This document shows, piece by piece, positions 8,143 to 17,822 of a stretch of DNA of 62,899 nucleotides. The DNA lies in contig JAJTID010000007.1 of the NCBI GenBank assembly GCA_021300155.1, positions 1 to 62,899 on the forward strand, given 5' to 3'. The notes under the pieces were generated by a model. It saw nothing but the letters and a program-made list of their open reading frames with translations. It was not told the DNA's origin and searched no databases. Numbering within the stretch: position 1 is the stretch's first letter; every line of letters starts with the position of its first letter. The translations under genes and the position numbers were made by a program. The DNA comes from Pirellula sp. (GTDB taxonomy: Bacteria; Planctomycetota; Planctomycetia; Pirellulales; Pirellulaceae).

Positions 8143-9323
8143 AAATGAATGCTTCACCAACACTTGGCGGGTTCTCATTCCAAATACTATTGAACAGTTT
8201 CTTGCCGCAGATAACGATCTGGTCATTGGCTATCCTTATGGCTGCTTGTGGAAGCGTGGTCTCTTTCGCAGGTGATGACTCCAAATCTGGACTTGAGCGA
8301 CCAGAGTGGCAACGCTTCGCCGATTCGGAGTTTCGTGCAGCATGCCAATCTGCGCTCCAAACGCTGTGCTTGGAATTGATTCAAACCCATCAAAAAGAGC
8401 CGAACTTGCCAGCGAATTCGAATCTGCTTGTGGAGTTGGCTTTTCTATTGGAATCTACTGACGGAAAGATACCAACAAAGCTGCCAGACCATCCAGCGAC
8501 CATCGACTATGTCAAATCGAGAAAAGCAGCGGTCATTGAATGGAACAAAGTTTACCGGTCAAAAGGACGTGATCTGCCTTCTGCAGCACTAGACGCAGAG
8601 AAGAAGCTCCAAGAGGCCTTTCGCGATCAGATGGACGTCACGCTGCCGCAAACAACTAGTGGGGCAGTGAGTTCTGCATCCGAGAGCAAAACAGAAACTG
8701 ACGGCATGTCCGTCGGCGGAGATACAAATGCCGAGGACCGAAAATCGGAGAACAGGCCAGCCGAATCAACCATCAAGAACTATGTGAACTTGATAAAAGA
8801 AGTTCATAAGTTCGAAACGACAACTGCCAGCGGAGAAACGACTGCCGAGAGGCAAGCGTCAGCGCTCGTATTGAAACGAGCGACTTATGCTTTCATTGAA
8901 AAACAACCCGACTATTTTTTGACCTTTCCTATCAAGGATGTTACTGCACGTGACAAGGGTTTGGAGTTTACGGTCGATGCTCCGCTTGAGTTTGAACAGA
9001 TCCAAAAGGAGCTTGGGCAAGAGTTGTTGCTGATTTCAGAAACCGATACGATCCACACGCAGGTGCCGAGCATCGTGAAGAAGTGGAAGTCGATCAAGCC
9101 AGGAGATTTGCTCCGCGTTCGATTCAAGATCGGAGTAATCGGACTGAACACCGAAAGTAAATCTTCAGGAAAGCATCTAATCCGATCTGTCGTCAAGTTT
9201 TCAGCGACGAATTCCACGGCCAATCAATACAAACAGCAAGGCGCTAAGCTTTTGCCGTTTGTGGAGAAGACATTAATTGAGCTTCAAGTGACCAAGCCAT
9301 CGACAAAGGCGCCAGCCCCATGA
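8139..9323 (+). CDS. exported or membrane-anchored protein of unknown function, island cluster
   Basis: A 394-residue protein. The ATG at 8139 overlaps the previous stop (ATGA); a second ATG at 8145 sits six bases after GAGGG and may be the real start. A long hydrophobic segment (about residues 20-43) ending ...VVSFAG acts as signal peptide or anchor, so the rest is extracytoplasmic. Residues about 170-210 are a Ser/Thr/Glu-rich linker; the C-terminal half is a beta-rich region containing LLRVRFKIGVIGLN, which resembles a short C-terminal segment (LQFRVAVVGLK) of the next protein and hints at a shared module. I recognise no family. It ends in an ATGA overlap with the GAP1-like gene, implying translational coupling. 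Confidence 0.8.
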   Translation: MKMNASPTLGGFSFQILLNSFLPQITIWSLAILMAACGSVVSFAGDDSKSGLERPEWQRFADSEFRAACQSALQTLCLELIQTHQKEPNLPANSNLLVELAFLLESTDGKIPTKLPDHPATIDYVKSRKAAVIEWNKVYRSKGRDLPSAALDAEKKLQEAFRDQMDVTLPQTTSGAVSSASESKTETDGMSVGGDTNAEDRKSENRPAESTIKNYVNLIKEVHKFETTTASGETTAERQASALVLKRATYAFIEKQPDYFLTFPIKDVTARDKGLEFTVDAPLEFEQIQKELGQELLLISETDTIHTQVPSIVKKWKSIKPGDLLRVRFKIGVIGLNTESKSSGKHLIRSVVKFSATNSTANQYKQQGAKLLPFVEKTLIELQVTKPSTKAPAP

Positions 9324-12286
9324 CGATTGAACTTTTGTACACATCTGCTTCGCAGGGGCTGAAACAAGGGAGTCGCGGATTCTGTACAGTGGTCTGTACG
9401 GCTGGGCTTCCAATCAACTTGGCTCAACGCCTGGAATCACTTAGTGGTTATCGCCATATTTACCAGCCTGGTGATGACCGCCACGATAGCAATCCCGTGT
9501 GCCATTCACACATTCGCTTAGCGGTCGGTGGAAGGACTCTTTCCATTCTTTCGCGAGTGGGTGCTTATGGTGTCGACTATAGCCAACGCACGAACAAAAT
9601 CGCACACCATGTCGTATTTGATGGCCCTGTACCTGCATGTGGTCCTGCTGCAGTTTTGGCACAGTCGGGCATCATGCGGAATGAATGGGATGGCGTTTGC
9701 AAAACGCTCCAGACGGGTCCCGAGGTTTCTTCGATTGATGCGCAACCGAGAATCTGCCACGCTTGGAAACAAGTCACGGGGGATGCTGGCTGGGCAGGAG
9801 TTATAACGAATGCTTGGATGCAACCGAGCAGTAAAACCGTTTGGGTCGTTTTCTCAGAAGCACAATCGACTGCGCTACTGGAGCTCATGCAGGAAGCAGC
9901 AGCATTGCTACCGGAGTCCAGGAGATGGCAAGCTACGTTTAGCACTTACTGCACGAATCTACCACCCGATGTTGAATGCCGCGTTCGATGTGTCATCGCT
10001 GGAAGTGATGAAGCGAGGATGTCAGTGGCACGAGGACTCGTGATAGATTTGACAAAGCCGCTGGGCATAGCACCAGCTAGTGATGCAGTTGAAGCAGCAA
10101 GGAATGGCCATCTAATTGGGTTGGCAGCATCGACGAAACCCTCACCGAGCGGGATTAGCAGCCCTCCTTTGGATCATCCAAGCCAACAGGAAGTATCTTC
10201 GTTGAGTTCGCGGCCTGTCGGAAGTGAAGAATTTGCACTACAGCCAATATCAACGCTTGGGCCACCTATCCCAGTCCGACGATCGAAGCGTGCGGGGGGA
10301 TCACGTTTTCAACCCAACACTGGCCCATCGACAGTGTTGAGTCGGTATCGCAACAGGATTGGCATCGGAATCATCTTGGTGGGATTGCTCTCTCTCATTG
10401 GTGCTGGAACATTCTACTTCATGTCCCAGCAGAATAACCTTGCGGGTATTCTCGATGATTCTGGTTCAGGCGTTTTGTTGCCAAACGAGGATACACAGCA
10501 AAAAGCACAAGACACCGAGCCTAAGTCGGAAAACATTCCAGAAGAGTCAACAGAGAGAGCCAAGCGAGAGCCTGAACCGAAAACAGAATCACCGTTAGAA
10601 AAGCCTGCTGATGTAAAGCTTCGCCTGCACGTTCGCATCGAGGAGATTTTGGAGAATGCTCCCGTCGTCTCAGAAGTCTCGCGACATGTCGCTGATATCG
10701 AGATTGAAAATGGAACGCCAGATATTCTGGAATTGATTGCGGGGGGAGAGCACTTCGAGTTAGTGCAGTCAAAACTACTTCTGAAGCACAACGAAACGGG
10801 GTTTGATTTTGAAAAGGACCCATCGCTTACTACGCAGCTACGAGCTGCGGAGAAAGTAGTAGACGTAAAAATACCCATAAAGAACATCGACGAACCAAAC
10901 TTGAAGCTTGCGATAAAGGATAGCAACCAAAACCATGTGTCGAGCGTGAGAGAAGGCAACAAACTCTTCTCACATGTCGAGAACGCGGATCCAGACGAAA
11001 ACGGATCTCGGCAATTTGAATGGGAGGGACTTCAGGAAGATGGAAAATGGGTTGTTTTCTCATCAGGAAAGAACTACACCGATGATGCAAAGCATTTGGC
11101 AAAGTATTTGAAGGTTCGTTGCAAGCTTACGTATGGTTCAAGTATTCCATCTCCAAGCACAGTTTCCTATAGCGATGACTTACGTGTCTTGAAGATCGGG
11201 ACAGCGAGGATTCTGTTGGCGGAATTATTGATGAATAATAAAGAAAAGCCGCCTGTGATTCAAATCGAGCTACCCATCGATGAGCTGCCGACACTCAAAG
11301 GAAAGAGTGAGTATCGGGTCATGATCGGTACCGCAAAAGTAAAATTGCTTAAGGGTAATCAGCATATATCTGCGGCCATCCCTTTGGATTCTGACATCAA
11401 CAATTTTAAGGGCTTTGCTATGCCAAAAGCTCTCCGGTCCGACGCCGTTAATGCGTGGCTCTACGGCGTGCACAGAGGAATTGAAGATTTCTACGCTCGT
11501 CGAAAGGAAATGCTTGACGAACTCCGAAGTATGAATTGTCGATTGTCTTTGGCGTTACGGGATTTTATCGATCGAGGTATACCGTCGAATCAGTTACCTT
11601 TGCATGACCTTGTTGATCAATACTCCGAGGTACATAAATGGCTAAATGATTTGGAAAAATTCCAGCAATTGGAAGGAATGAAGGAGTTGCGTCTTTTTGA
11701 GAATAGAGTCGATGAATCGAAAAGGGAAGAGGACTCTCAATCGGTTCATCAAGCAAGGAAATTCTTGGAAAAGATGGAAGCTGACAACCCGCAACAATAC
11801 AAAAATTTGCTGAATCTGTTGTTCACTCTTGAGTCTCTTCGGAAAAATCTTGGACCTGGCACGCTACCCTCAAAGGCGATTCCGGAACCATTGCAAAAAT
11901 TCTTTGAACTCGCTCCAAATAAGCTAAACACGCTGAATGCGCACGTTGAGGTAAAGACCTTTTTTGTCGAATGCAAAAGTTCTCGCATCAACATACCAAA
12001 TAAGTTCAAAGATATTTGGAATTCGGCTTCTAATCTCCAGTCGCACATTCGAAATGCTTCGGCTATCGAAGTTGTGGTTGATTCCACAACCCCAGTTGTA
12101 ATTTCGATTATCAAGGATCCGTCGAATCAATTGAGGTCCACAGAAGAACACGTTGATAAGATAGATCTTCAATTCAGAGTAGCAGTAGTGGGTCTCAAAC
12201 CTGATCCCAAGATTGTTCCCGATTTGACTATACCGCAGGAGGTTAATGCACCAGTCGCACAGAAAGAAGAGGCAAAGGAGCAATGA
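9320..12286 (+). CDS. membrane-anchored GAP1-N2-like (GTPase-associated protein 1) protein
   Basis: A 988-residue protein. Residues about 1-245 match the pattern of GAP1-N2 domains: ELLYTSASQGL at the start, a LSGYRH segment near 41-46, then LSRVGAYGVDYSQRTNKIAHH (about 77-97) where the family has TxYTGxDYSGRxGNFHAH. Such domains are found with double-GTPase proteins. A Pro/Ser-rich linker (about 270-340) leads to one transmembrane helix (about 347-368), and some 620 residues then lie outside, beginning with an acidic Lys/Glu-rich stretch. This single-pass layout would let the cytoplasmic domain touch the GTPase while the rest reaches the periplasm. The extracytoplasmic part matches nothing I know. 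Both ends are ATGA overlaps. Confidence 0.72.
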   Translation: MTIELLYTSASQGLKQGSRGFCTVVCTAGLPINLAQRLESLSGYRHIYQPGDDRHDSNPVCHSHIRLAVGGRTLSILSRVGAYGVDYSQRTNKIAHHVVFDGPVPACGPAAVLAQSGIMRNEWDGVCKTLQTGPEVSSIDAQPRICHAWKQVTGDAGWAGVITNAWMQPSSKTVWVVFSEAQSTALLELMQEAAALLPESRRWQATFSTYCTNLPPDVECRVRCVIAGSDEARMSVARGLVIDLTKPLGIAPASDAVEAARNGHLIGLAASTKPSPSGISSPPLDHPSQQEVSSLSSRPVGSEEFALQPISTLGPPIPVRRSKRAGGSRFQPNTGPSTVLSRYRNRIGIGIILVGLLSLIGAGTFYFMSQQNNLAGILDDSGSGVLLPNEDTQQKAQDTEPKSENIPEESTERAKREPEPKTESPLEKPADVKLRLHVRIEEILENAPVVSEVSRHVADIEIENGTPDILELIAGGEHFELVQSKLLLKHNETGFDFEKDPSLTTQLRAAEKVVDVKIPIKNIDEPNLKLAIKDSNQNHVSSVREGNKLFSHVENADPDENGSRQFEWEGLQEDGKWVVFSSGKNYTDDAKHLAKYLKVRCKLTYGSSIPSPSTVSYSDDLRVLKIGTARILLAELLMNNKEKPPVIQIELPIDELPTLKGKSEYRVMIGTAKVKLLKGNQHISAAIPLDSDINNFKGFAMPKALRSDAVNAWLYGVHRGIEDFYARRKEMLDELRSMNCRLSLALRDFIDRGIPSNQLPLHDLVDQYSEVHKWLNDLEKFQQLEGMKELRLFENRVDESKREEDSQSVHQARKFLEKMEADNPQQYKNLLNLLFTLESLRKNLGPGTLPSKAIPEPLQKFFELAPNKLNTLNAHVEVKTFFVECKSSRINIPNKFKDIWNSASNLQSHIRNASAIEVVVDSTTPVVISIIKDPSNQLRSTEEHVDKIDLQFRVAVVGLKPDPKIVPDLTIPQEVNAPVAQKEEAKEQ

Positions 12287-15174
12287 CCATTTCAGACCAG
12301 ATTCGCAAACAGCTAGAACAGCCAGATGGATTGACTATCGAAGCGTTGCTGCCGTTGGCTGAAGAGTACGATCGAGAGACTACCAAGGTCAATGTTCGAT
12401 TGGCGGAATGTACACAACTACTCCGCAAGGGATTGCGAAGTGAAGCGATTCAGCGAGCGTACATGAAACCAAATGTGCTCGACTGGTCTGCTAGCCTAGA
12501 CTTTCCAGAGTTCGATGATTGGCTCTCGATTCTTCAGTTCTACGGCATCACCGTACCTACTTTGCTCGATCGAGATGCCGCTCAGCAGTTGCAAGAGGCG
12601 ATCGTCGACGAACAGCCTCTCGAAGAGTTACTGCGACAGCATCGTCGATTGGCGATCGCGAAAGCCCCGTTGGCATGGCGACTCAAGGTCCTTCGACGCT
12701 TGGTGGAGATCGACTCAATCAATGTCGTTTGGCGTGAAGACCAGGAGCAATGGGAAACGATTCGACTTAAGCAGATTCCTGCAGAGCTAAAGGATGCGAT
12801 AGATTCCAAGTCTACAATCGCGGTCCAAGCCATCTGTGATGAGTTGAACGATAGTAGATGGACCGTGAAACCATCCGAAGATCTTTGTAAAAGGGCATCG
12901 AAAGCTGCCCATACCTTCCTTCATGCGGAGCAATCTCAACAATTGAGAGCCATCGCAGTTCAATTGCACGCAGCATACAGCGAAGGGGATGAATCGGCTG
13001 CGACAAAGCACTATAAAGCCTGGTCCGAGATACTAAAGGCGATGCAGAGTCCGCCTCCCCAGGATCTAACTCAATCGGTAGAGCCGGCTATCGAGTGGCT
13101 TCTAAACTGCATCGCAGACCGTACAAAAATCGCCAAACGTGAATCTGCATTAGCAAGTCTAGAGGCCGCGTTGCAGAAACGCTCTGCACTTTCGGACTTA
13201 CAGCGATTGTACTACGACGTCACATCGTTGCAGCTAGGCGTTGATCCCATTTTGGAACAAAGATACAGATCGCGCATCGCAGAGATTCAACTGGCAAGCA
13301 GACGGCGAATGCAGTTAAGCGTTGCCTCAATCTCGTCGGTTGCGGTGATGCTGGTGATTGCAATTGGGTACTGGCAATTGCATCGAACGTTTCGAAAAGC
13401 TGTCGAGGATTCCTCGACGAGATTGGTTGCCTTGATTGAAGCTGACGAGCTGAAAGAAGCAGCTTCGATTTTCGAAAAATTGTCTCAAAGCGCTCCCCAG
13501 GTAGCTAAGTCTCCCGAATTGGTGGCATTGCTTGGCAAGCTTGAAGCAAAACAGAAGGCTGAGGACGCTCGCGCGGCTAATGTCGCAAACGCGATCGAGG
13601 CTGTGAAGACTGATGATCCTACAAAAATCGATCTTCTTAGTTTGGTCCGTGCTGAGAAACTGGCGGTGACACCAGGGGAGAAGGCTGAGATTCAAGCTGT
13701 ACGACGAATTTGGGACCGACATGAACAGGAGATAATTGAATCGCAGTTCGATATCGTTCGGGCCAAACTAAAGGAGGTAGAAGAAAAGATCGAATCGATT
13801 AAGTCGATGCCTATAGCCAGTGTGTCTGAGTCAGAATTGACAAACATGTTGGGCGAACTGAATAAGTTGCCCGCTGATTATCCAAAGGGAGCCAATCGAG
13901 CCGCGAAGATTATGGAGCTCACATCGCTACAGGTCGGGAGCTTGCTAGATTCGGTTCGAGAACAACGGCGTGAGATGGCAATCCGACAGCAAGCAGCAAA
14001 GGGAATGCGAGAGGCTGGAACGCTTGAGCAGTTTCTTGACGAAATGAAGAGATTCGTCGAGAAGTTGCCGGGCGATCCTACCGCAACAGAGTACCGTGAA
14101 GCGATGCAGGAGGCGGAATTATGGAAACAGGCTGCTGCCTGGAATGCATGGTGCAAAGCCTTGAACGATTCACTGGAAGGCGGATTGTCTATCAATGAGC
14201 TAAAGCAACTCTCCGCTCTAAGAGGCGGTTTTGAGAACATGTTTTTAGGTATTCCGTATTTGGCACGCGGATTAAAGATGATCGACGATCAGTTTGTCAT
14301 TGCAGAACAAAGAGAATCGAGTTTGGCGTCGTTGATGGAGGATCTTACGAATGCCGCAATTGCAGATCTGGTGACATTAGTGGAGATAGATGCAGGATCC
14401 AGGAGATTCATGACGTGGGAAGCACGATCGGAGAATGATGCGGCACTAAAAAAGCTTACATCGAAAACCACACTACCCGTCGTCAGCGACAGCCTCGGTG
14501 CAACGGAGAACGTAGTATTTGCTGGCAAGCTTGGGGTAACGAACGAGCCTCGCACTACGATTCGCCGAATTACACGCCAGCTTGAGGTTGATGGCCAAGC
14601 AATCAAAGACGATTGGGAGGGAGGACTTACCAAGGTGATGCAAGACGTAGTGCGTACCCAGAACTTGGATTCTCAGATTAAGGAGATTCTCCTCACACGA
14701 CTGATTAAAGCTTCTCGCGAAGGTAGCGTGGCCATGCGCGATGCTTTCAAGAGTTTGGATCAAAAGCTGAATGATAGAACGGAGCTGCGAGCATTTTGGT
14801 TTAACAGCACACCAGTAAAGGATGCGATTGACAATGACGTAGTCCTCTCGATTCGCGATGGCATGAAGCAACTGGAGTTACAGAAACGGGAATCAAGCGA
14901 TGCAATGAAGAATGTTGCGGCTTCGAAACTGGAGTGGGTCGGTGCTATGCTCCGGGGCTCGGATGGTAAAGTGCAACCGTGGTTGTGCAGAGAAGAGCTA
15001 CCTGAATGCAATCTTTATTGCTTTGTTTCAGATGTTCAATCTGCAAACTCGCCTCGAGTTATTCACGTCGGCCAAGTAAATGGAAAACAAGCAACGCTTA
15101 AGGATTCTGCAGAGCTAACACTCTCTGGAAGGCCTTTGTTCAGAATTCAAACTACAATTCCCAACCAAAACTAA
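12283..15174 (+). CDS. large single-pass helical membrane protein, island cluster
   Basis: A 963-residue protein starting inside the previous stop (ATGA). Residues 1-340 are alpha-helical and TPR-like in composition, without a clear motif; one transmembrane helix is at about 345-364; the 600-residue remainder is rich in Ala, Glu, Lys and Gln with heptad-like spacing and should form long helices or coiled coils, closing with a short beta-rich segment (VIHVGQVNGKQATL). Topology N-in, C-out is inferred from the basic residues before the helix. Its architecture parallels the GAP1-like protein, so the two may be paired subunits. No family recognised. Confidence 0.78.
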   Translation: MTISDQIRKQLEQPDGLTIEALLPLAEEYDRETTKVNVRLAECTQLLRKGLRSEAIQRAYMKPNVLDWSASLDFPEFDDWLSILQFYGITVPTLLDRDAAQQLQEAIVDEQPLEELLRQHRRLAIAKAPLAWRLKVLRRLVEIDSINVVWREDQEQWETIRLKQIPAELKDAIDSKSTIAVQAICDELNDSRWTVKPSEDLCKRASKAAHTFLHAEQSQQLRAIAVQLHAAYSEGDESAATKHYKAWSEILKAMQSPPPQDLTQSVEPAIEWLLNCIADRTKIAKRESALASLEAALQKRSALSDLQRLYYDVTSLQLGVDPILEQRYRSRIAEIQLASRRRMQLSVASISSVAVMLVIAIGYWQLHRTFRKAVEDSSTRLVALIEADELKEAASIFEKLSQSAPQVAKSPELVALLGKLEAKQKAEDARAANVANAIEAVKTDDPTKIDLLSLVRAEKLAVTPGEKAEIQAVRRIWDRHEQEIIESQFDIVRAKLKEVEEKIESIKSMPIASVSESELTNMLGELNKLPADYPKGANRAAKIMELTSLQVGSLLDSVREQRREMAIRQQAAKGMREAGTLEQFLDEMKRFVEKLPGDPTATEYREAMQEAELWKQAAAWNAWCKALNDSLEGGLSINELKQLSALRGGFENMFLGIPYLARGLKMIDDQFVIAEQRESSLASLMEDLTNAAIADLVTLVEIDAGSRRFMTWEARSENDAALKKLTSKTTLPVVSDSLGATENVVFAGKLGVTNEPRTTIRRITRQLEVDGQAIKDDWEGGLTKVMQDVVRTQNLDSQIKEILLTRLIKASREGSVAMRDAFKSLDQKLNDRTELRAFWFNSTPVKDAIDNDVVLSIRDGMKQLELQKRESSDAMKNVAASKLEWVGAMLRGSDGKVQPWLCREELPECNLYCFVSDVQSANSPRVIHVGQVNGKQATLKDSAELTLSGRPLFRIQTTIPNQN

Positions 15175-15192
15175 CTGAGGCGATCAGGAATT

Positions 15193-15969
15193 ATGTCGAG
15201 ACAAATCGATAGGTTTTATGTTCGCTTCCAAGGGAGAGTTCTTGGACCGATCACCCGCGACAAGACCTTAGAACTCGTGAAGCGAGGCCAAATTACAGGA
15301 CAACACGAGTTATCGCCGGACGGGATTGCATGGAAGATGGCGGAGGATTTTCCAGATTTCTTCGAGAAACCGTCCTTTCCGATTGACCGTATCGAAGCAC
15401 GACCGACATCGCCGCCCAATGAAATTCCTCGGGTTGAATGGTACGCCCATTGCGATGGTACTAATCGAGGTCCGATTGATGAGGCAGGCATGAAACACTG
15501 GATTCAGTCTGGCGTGGTAAGCCAAGATACGATGGTCTGGCAATCCGGGATGTTAGATTGGTCTCCCGCGGCGGCGGTACGCCCCGAGTGGTTTCGGGAC
15601 TCAAGATCTACTGGATACAACTCCCTCCGCGCGCACTCGCCTGACTTCAGTCAGAATCAACCAGGTACGCTGGACGCAAGTGGAATAGCGGTCAAGGATT
15701 TCGCGAGCAAAAAGATTGCGGCAGGTATCTGCGGCATTCTGCTCGGTGGGCTTGGTATCCACAAGTTTATTTTGGGACTAACAACACCGGGGACTATCAT
15801 GCTAACTGTTTGGCTCGTCGGAATGTTTTCAGGACTATGCATCGTAGTCCCGCTAATTGCATCCATTGTGATGAACATTATCGGTCTTGTTGAGGGAATC
15901 ATTTATCTGACCAAGTCCGACGACGATTTCTATCAGACGTATGCTATTCGGAAAAAAGAGTGGTTTTGA
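15193..15969 (+). CDS. double GYF_2-domain membrane protein with C-terminal TM2 domain
   Basis: A 258-residue protein. GYF_2 domain one covers about residues 5-58 (FYVRFQGRVLGPITRDKTLE..., with the G-x-x-L-G-P-I-T motif). Domain two covers about 80-135 (EWYAHCDGTNRGPIDEAGMK...). The C-terminal part (about 170-245) has two hydrophobic helices and the GGLGIHKFILGL segment typical of TM2 domains. GYF domains bind proline-rich peptides, and Pro-rich linkers occur in the GAP1-like protein, so an adaptor role is plausible. It starts 18 bases after the previous gene and has a close paralogue next to it. Confidence 0.85.
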   Translation: MSRQIDRFYVRFQGRVLGPITRDKTLELVKRGQITGQHELSPDGIAWKMAEDFPDFFEKPSFPIDRIEARPTSPPNEIPRVEWYAHCDGTNRGPIDEAGMKHWIQSGVVSQDTMVWQSGMLDWSPAAAVRPEWFRDSRSTGYNSLRAHSPDFSQNQPGTLDASGIAVKDFASKKIAAGICGILLGGLGIHKFILGLTTPGTIMLTVWLVGMFSGLCIVVPLIASIVMNIIGLVEGIIYLTKSDDDFYQTYAIRKKEWF

Positions 15970-16054
15970 AGTGTTGAGTCTGTCATGCAATTAGTACCTA
16001 GCAAACCTTTAAGAAATCTACTCCAGCCGCAATCGACGAAAGAAAGAATCACCG

Positions 16055-16948
16055 ATGGACGTTCAAAATGAGCGATTCTACGTACGCTTCAAGGGGCGTG
16101 TTCTTGGGCCGTTGACCCGAGAGAAAACCATTGATCTTGCGAAGCGTGGGCAAATCACCAAGCAACACGAACTTTCCCCTGACGGGATTGGATGGCAGTC
16201 TGCTTTAGAATTTCCATTTCTGTTTTCCGGTGATCGCGGTACTACGCCACAGTCCACTCCAAAAGAACGATCCAACGAAAACCATGTCCCAGATTCGCCA
16301 AAAGAGGAGTGGTACGCACATTTCGAAGAGCGGAATCAGGGGCCAGTCGATCTTGCAGGAATGAAAAAATGGATTGCCTCAGGGGTGGTCAGTAAAGAGA
16401 CACTGATTTGGCGACAAGGCATGTCGGAATGGCAACCCGCCGAGTTGATTCGCTCGGAATGGTTCGGCACATTGACCTCACGCAATACCGGTGTGCAACA
16501 GCGGCAACAAAAGCCAACAGTCGTGTCAGATCCTGCATCTGGTGGCCATCTTTCATCAATGATGGTGCGGATGCGAGCATCGGTGTTGTTTCTGTCGATC
16601 ACGGGCATTGTGATTGGCACTGTTTGGGTCATCGCTAGTATCGCGGGGTTTTTCCTAGTGGCAACTCGCGGTGGAAGTGGGGCTCCAAAGGTGATGGCAA
16701 TTATCGTCTCACTTGTTAATGCATCAACAGCGATTGCGTGGTTTACTGGTTGCACATTTTTGCTACAGTTCGGGAGTAGGCTTTCAGTACTTCTTTACCG
16801 TACGGATATCGGGGATCAAGAACGAGCTATGCAGTCGCAAGTACGTTTCTGGAACTTCACGGCATGCGTTGTTTTGATTTGGCTCATCGTTATAGCTCTC
16901 TTGAGTGCCGCACTATATCTTCTTGGCTTGAGTACTATTCCTGTTTAG
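16055..16948 (+). CDS. double GYF_2-domain membrane protein, paralogue of the previous gene
   Basis: A 297-residue protein. The first domain (residues about 6-58) is nearly the same as in the neighbour: FYVRFKGRVLGPLTREKTID against FYVRFQGRVLGPITRDKTLE, and both continue with ...KRGQIT...QHELSPDGI. The second GYF_2 domain begins at EEWYAHFEERNQGPVDLAG (about 88). After a Gln-rich linker come three or four hydrophobic helices (about 172-292) that are not a TM2 domain. The pair arose by duplication, with exchange of the membrane part. It is followed after 12 bases by the MotA/ExbB-like gene. Confidence 0.83.
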   Translation: MDVQNERFYVRFKGRVLGPLTREKTIDLAKRGQITKQHELSPDGIGWQSALEFPFLFSGDRGTTPQSTPKERSNENHVPDSPKEEWYAHFEERNQGPVDLAGMKKWIASGVVSKETLIWRQGMSEWQPAELIRSEWFGTLTSRNTGVQQRQQKPTVVSDPASGGHLSSMMVRMRASVLFLSITGIVIGTVWVIASIAGFFLVATRGGSGAPKVMAIIVSLVNASTAIAWFTGCTFLLQFGSRLSVLLYRTDIGDQERAMQSQVRFWNFTACVVLIWLIVIALLSAALYLLGLSTIPV

Positions 16949-16960
16949 GCAACCGACCGA

Positions 16961-17821
16961 ATGACTGAGCGATCGACACAATCTGTTCCTCTCCGCTATT
17001 ACGCGCTTGACGTCGAATCTCGTCTCGGTGTTACATCAAGCAGTGGAACTTCGTGTAGCGCGTGGCTCTCCGGATTGGTCGCTCTAATCCTGACGATCAT
17101 TTTATATGTACTAGTGTCGGCATTGCCGTCGAACTATTTCTCGATGATGCTATTGGACCGAGGTCCAACCCAACATGCAGCCGTTTTCTTGGGCTTTTGG
17201 TGTGCCGTGATCCTTGTCGTGAAAAACAGTAAGTTGCGGTTGCAACGTAGATCGTTGGCATACACTGCGATACCGTCAGATCATCAGTTTGTTTTGAGTT
17301 CTCAGACGGCGGATCAAGTGATTGCTCAAATCTATTCGAACGCCGAGGACCCAGAACGATTCATCGTTTACAGCCGTATTCTTACAGCTATCTCGAATTT
17401 AAAGAATCTGGGACGAGTTTCGGATGTTGACGATATACTTCGTTCGGTAGGAGAACGCGATGAATCGGCACACGATACCTCATTTGGATTGATCAATGGT
17501 TTTCTCTGGGCAATTCCAGTCTTAGGATTTATTGGGACAGTTCTGGGGTTATCCGTTTCCATTGCCAGCTTTAGCAGTTTGCTCGACGCACAGAGCGATA
17601 TCAGCGGAATCGTAGGTTCGTTGAAAGAAGTTACGGCAGGGCTAAGCACGGCATTTGAAACAACCTTGTTGGCATTGGTCATCGCACTAGTGCTACAGCT
17701 TTGGATGACAGTACAGAAGACTGCAGAAGAGCGATTTCTCGACGATTGCAATGAGTATTGCATGAAGCAGATTGTTAGTAGGATCAAAATCCTGCCCTAT
17801 GAGCAATCGCGAGAGGTATGA
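16961..17821 (+). CDS. MotA/TolQ/ExbB-family ion-channel subunit
   Basis: A 286-residue protein with four hydrophobic segments (about 30-52, 66-88, 178-200, 228-250). The pair of helices AIPVLGFIGTVLGLSVSI (about 181-198) and GLSTAFETTLLALVIAL (about 227-243) carries the family hallmarks of the pore-forming subunit. Family members assemble as a pentamer around MotB/ExbD-type partners and use proton or sodium flow to do mechanical work. Two such partners follow directly. The long cytoplasmic loop (about 90-175) lies between helices 2 and 3, as in MotA and ZorA, but the very long ZorA tail is absent. Confidence 0.85.
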   Translation: MTERSTQSVPLRYYALDVESRLGVTSSSGTSCSAWLSGLVALILTIILYVLVSALPSNYFSMMLLDRGPTQHAAVFLGFWCAVILVVKNSKLRLQRRSLAYTAIPSDHQFVLSSQTADQVIAQIYSNAEDPERFIVYSRILTAISNLKNLGRVSDVDDILRSVGERDESAHDTSFGLINGFLWAIPVLGFIGTVLGLSVSIASFSSLLDAQSDISGIVGSLKEVTAGLSTAFETTLLALVIALVLQLWMTVQKTAEERFLDDCNEYCMKQIVSRIKILPYEQSREV

Positions 17822-17822
17822 G

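Noticed and set aside
8139-9323. Lipoprotein signal (LMAAC) in the exported cluster protein
   Set aside because: The -3 position is Met, outside the usual lipobox pattern, and hydrophobic sequence continues after the Cys; an ordinary signal peptide or anchor is more likely.
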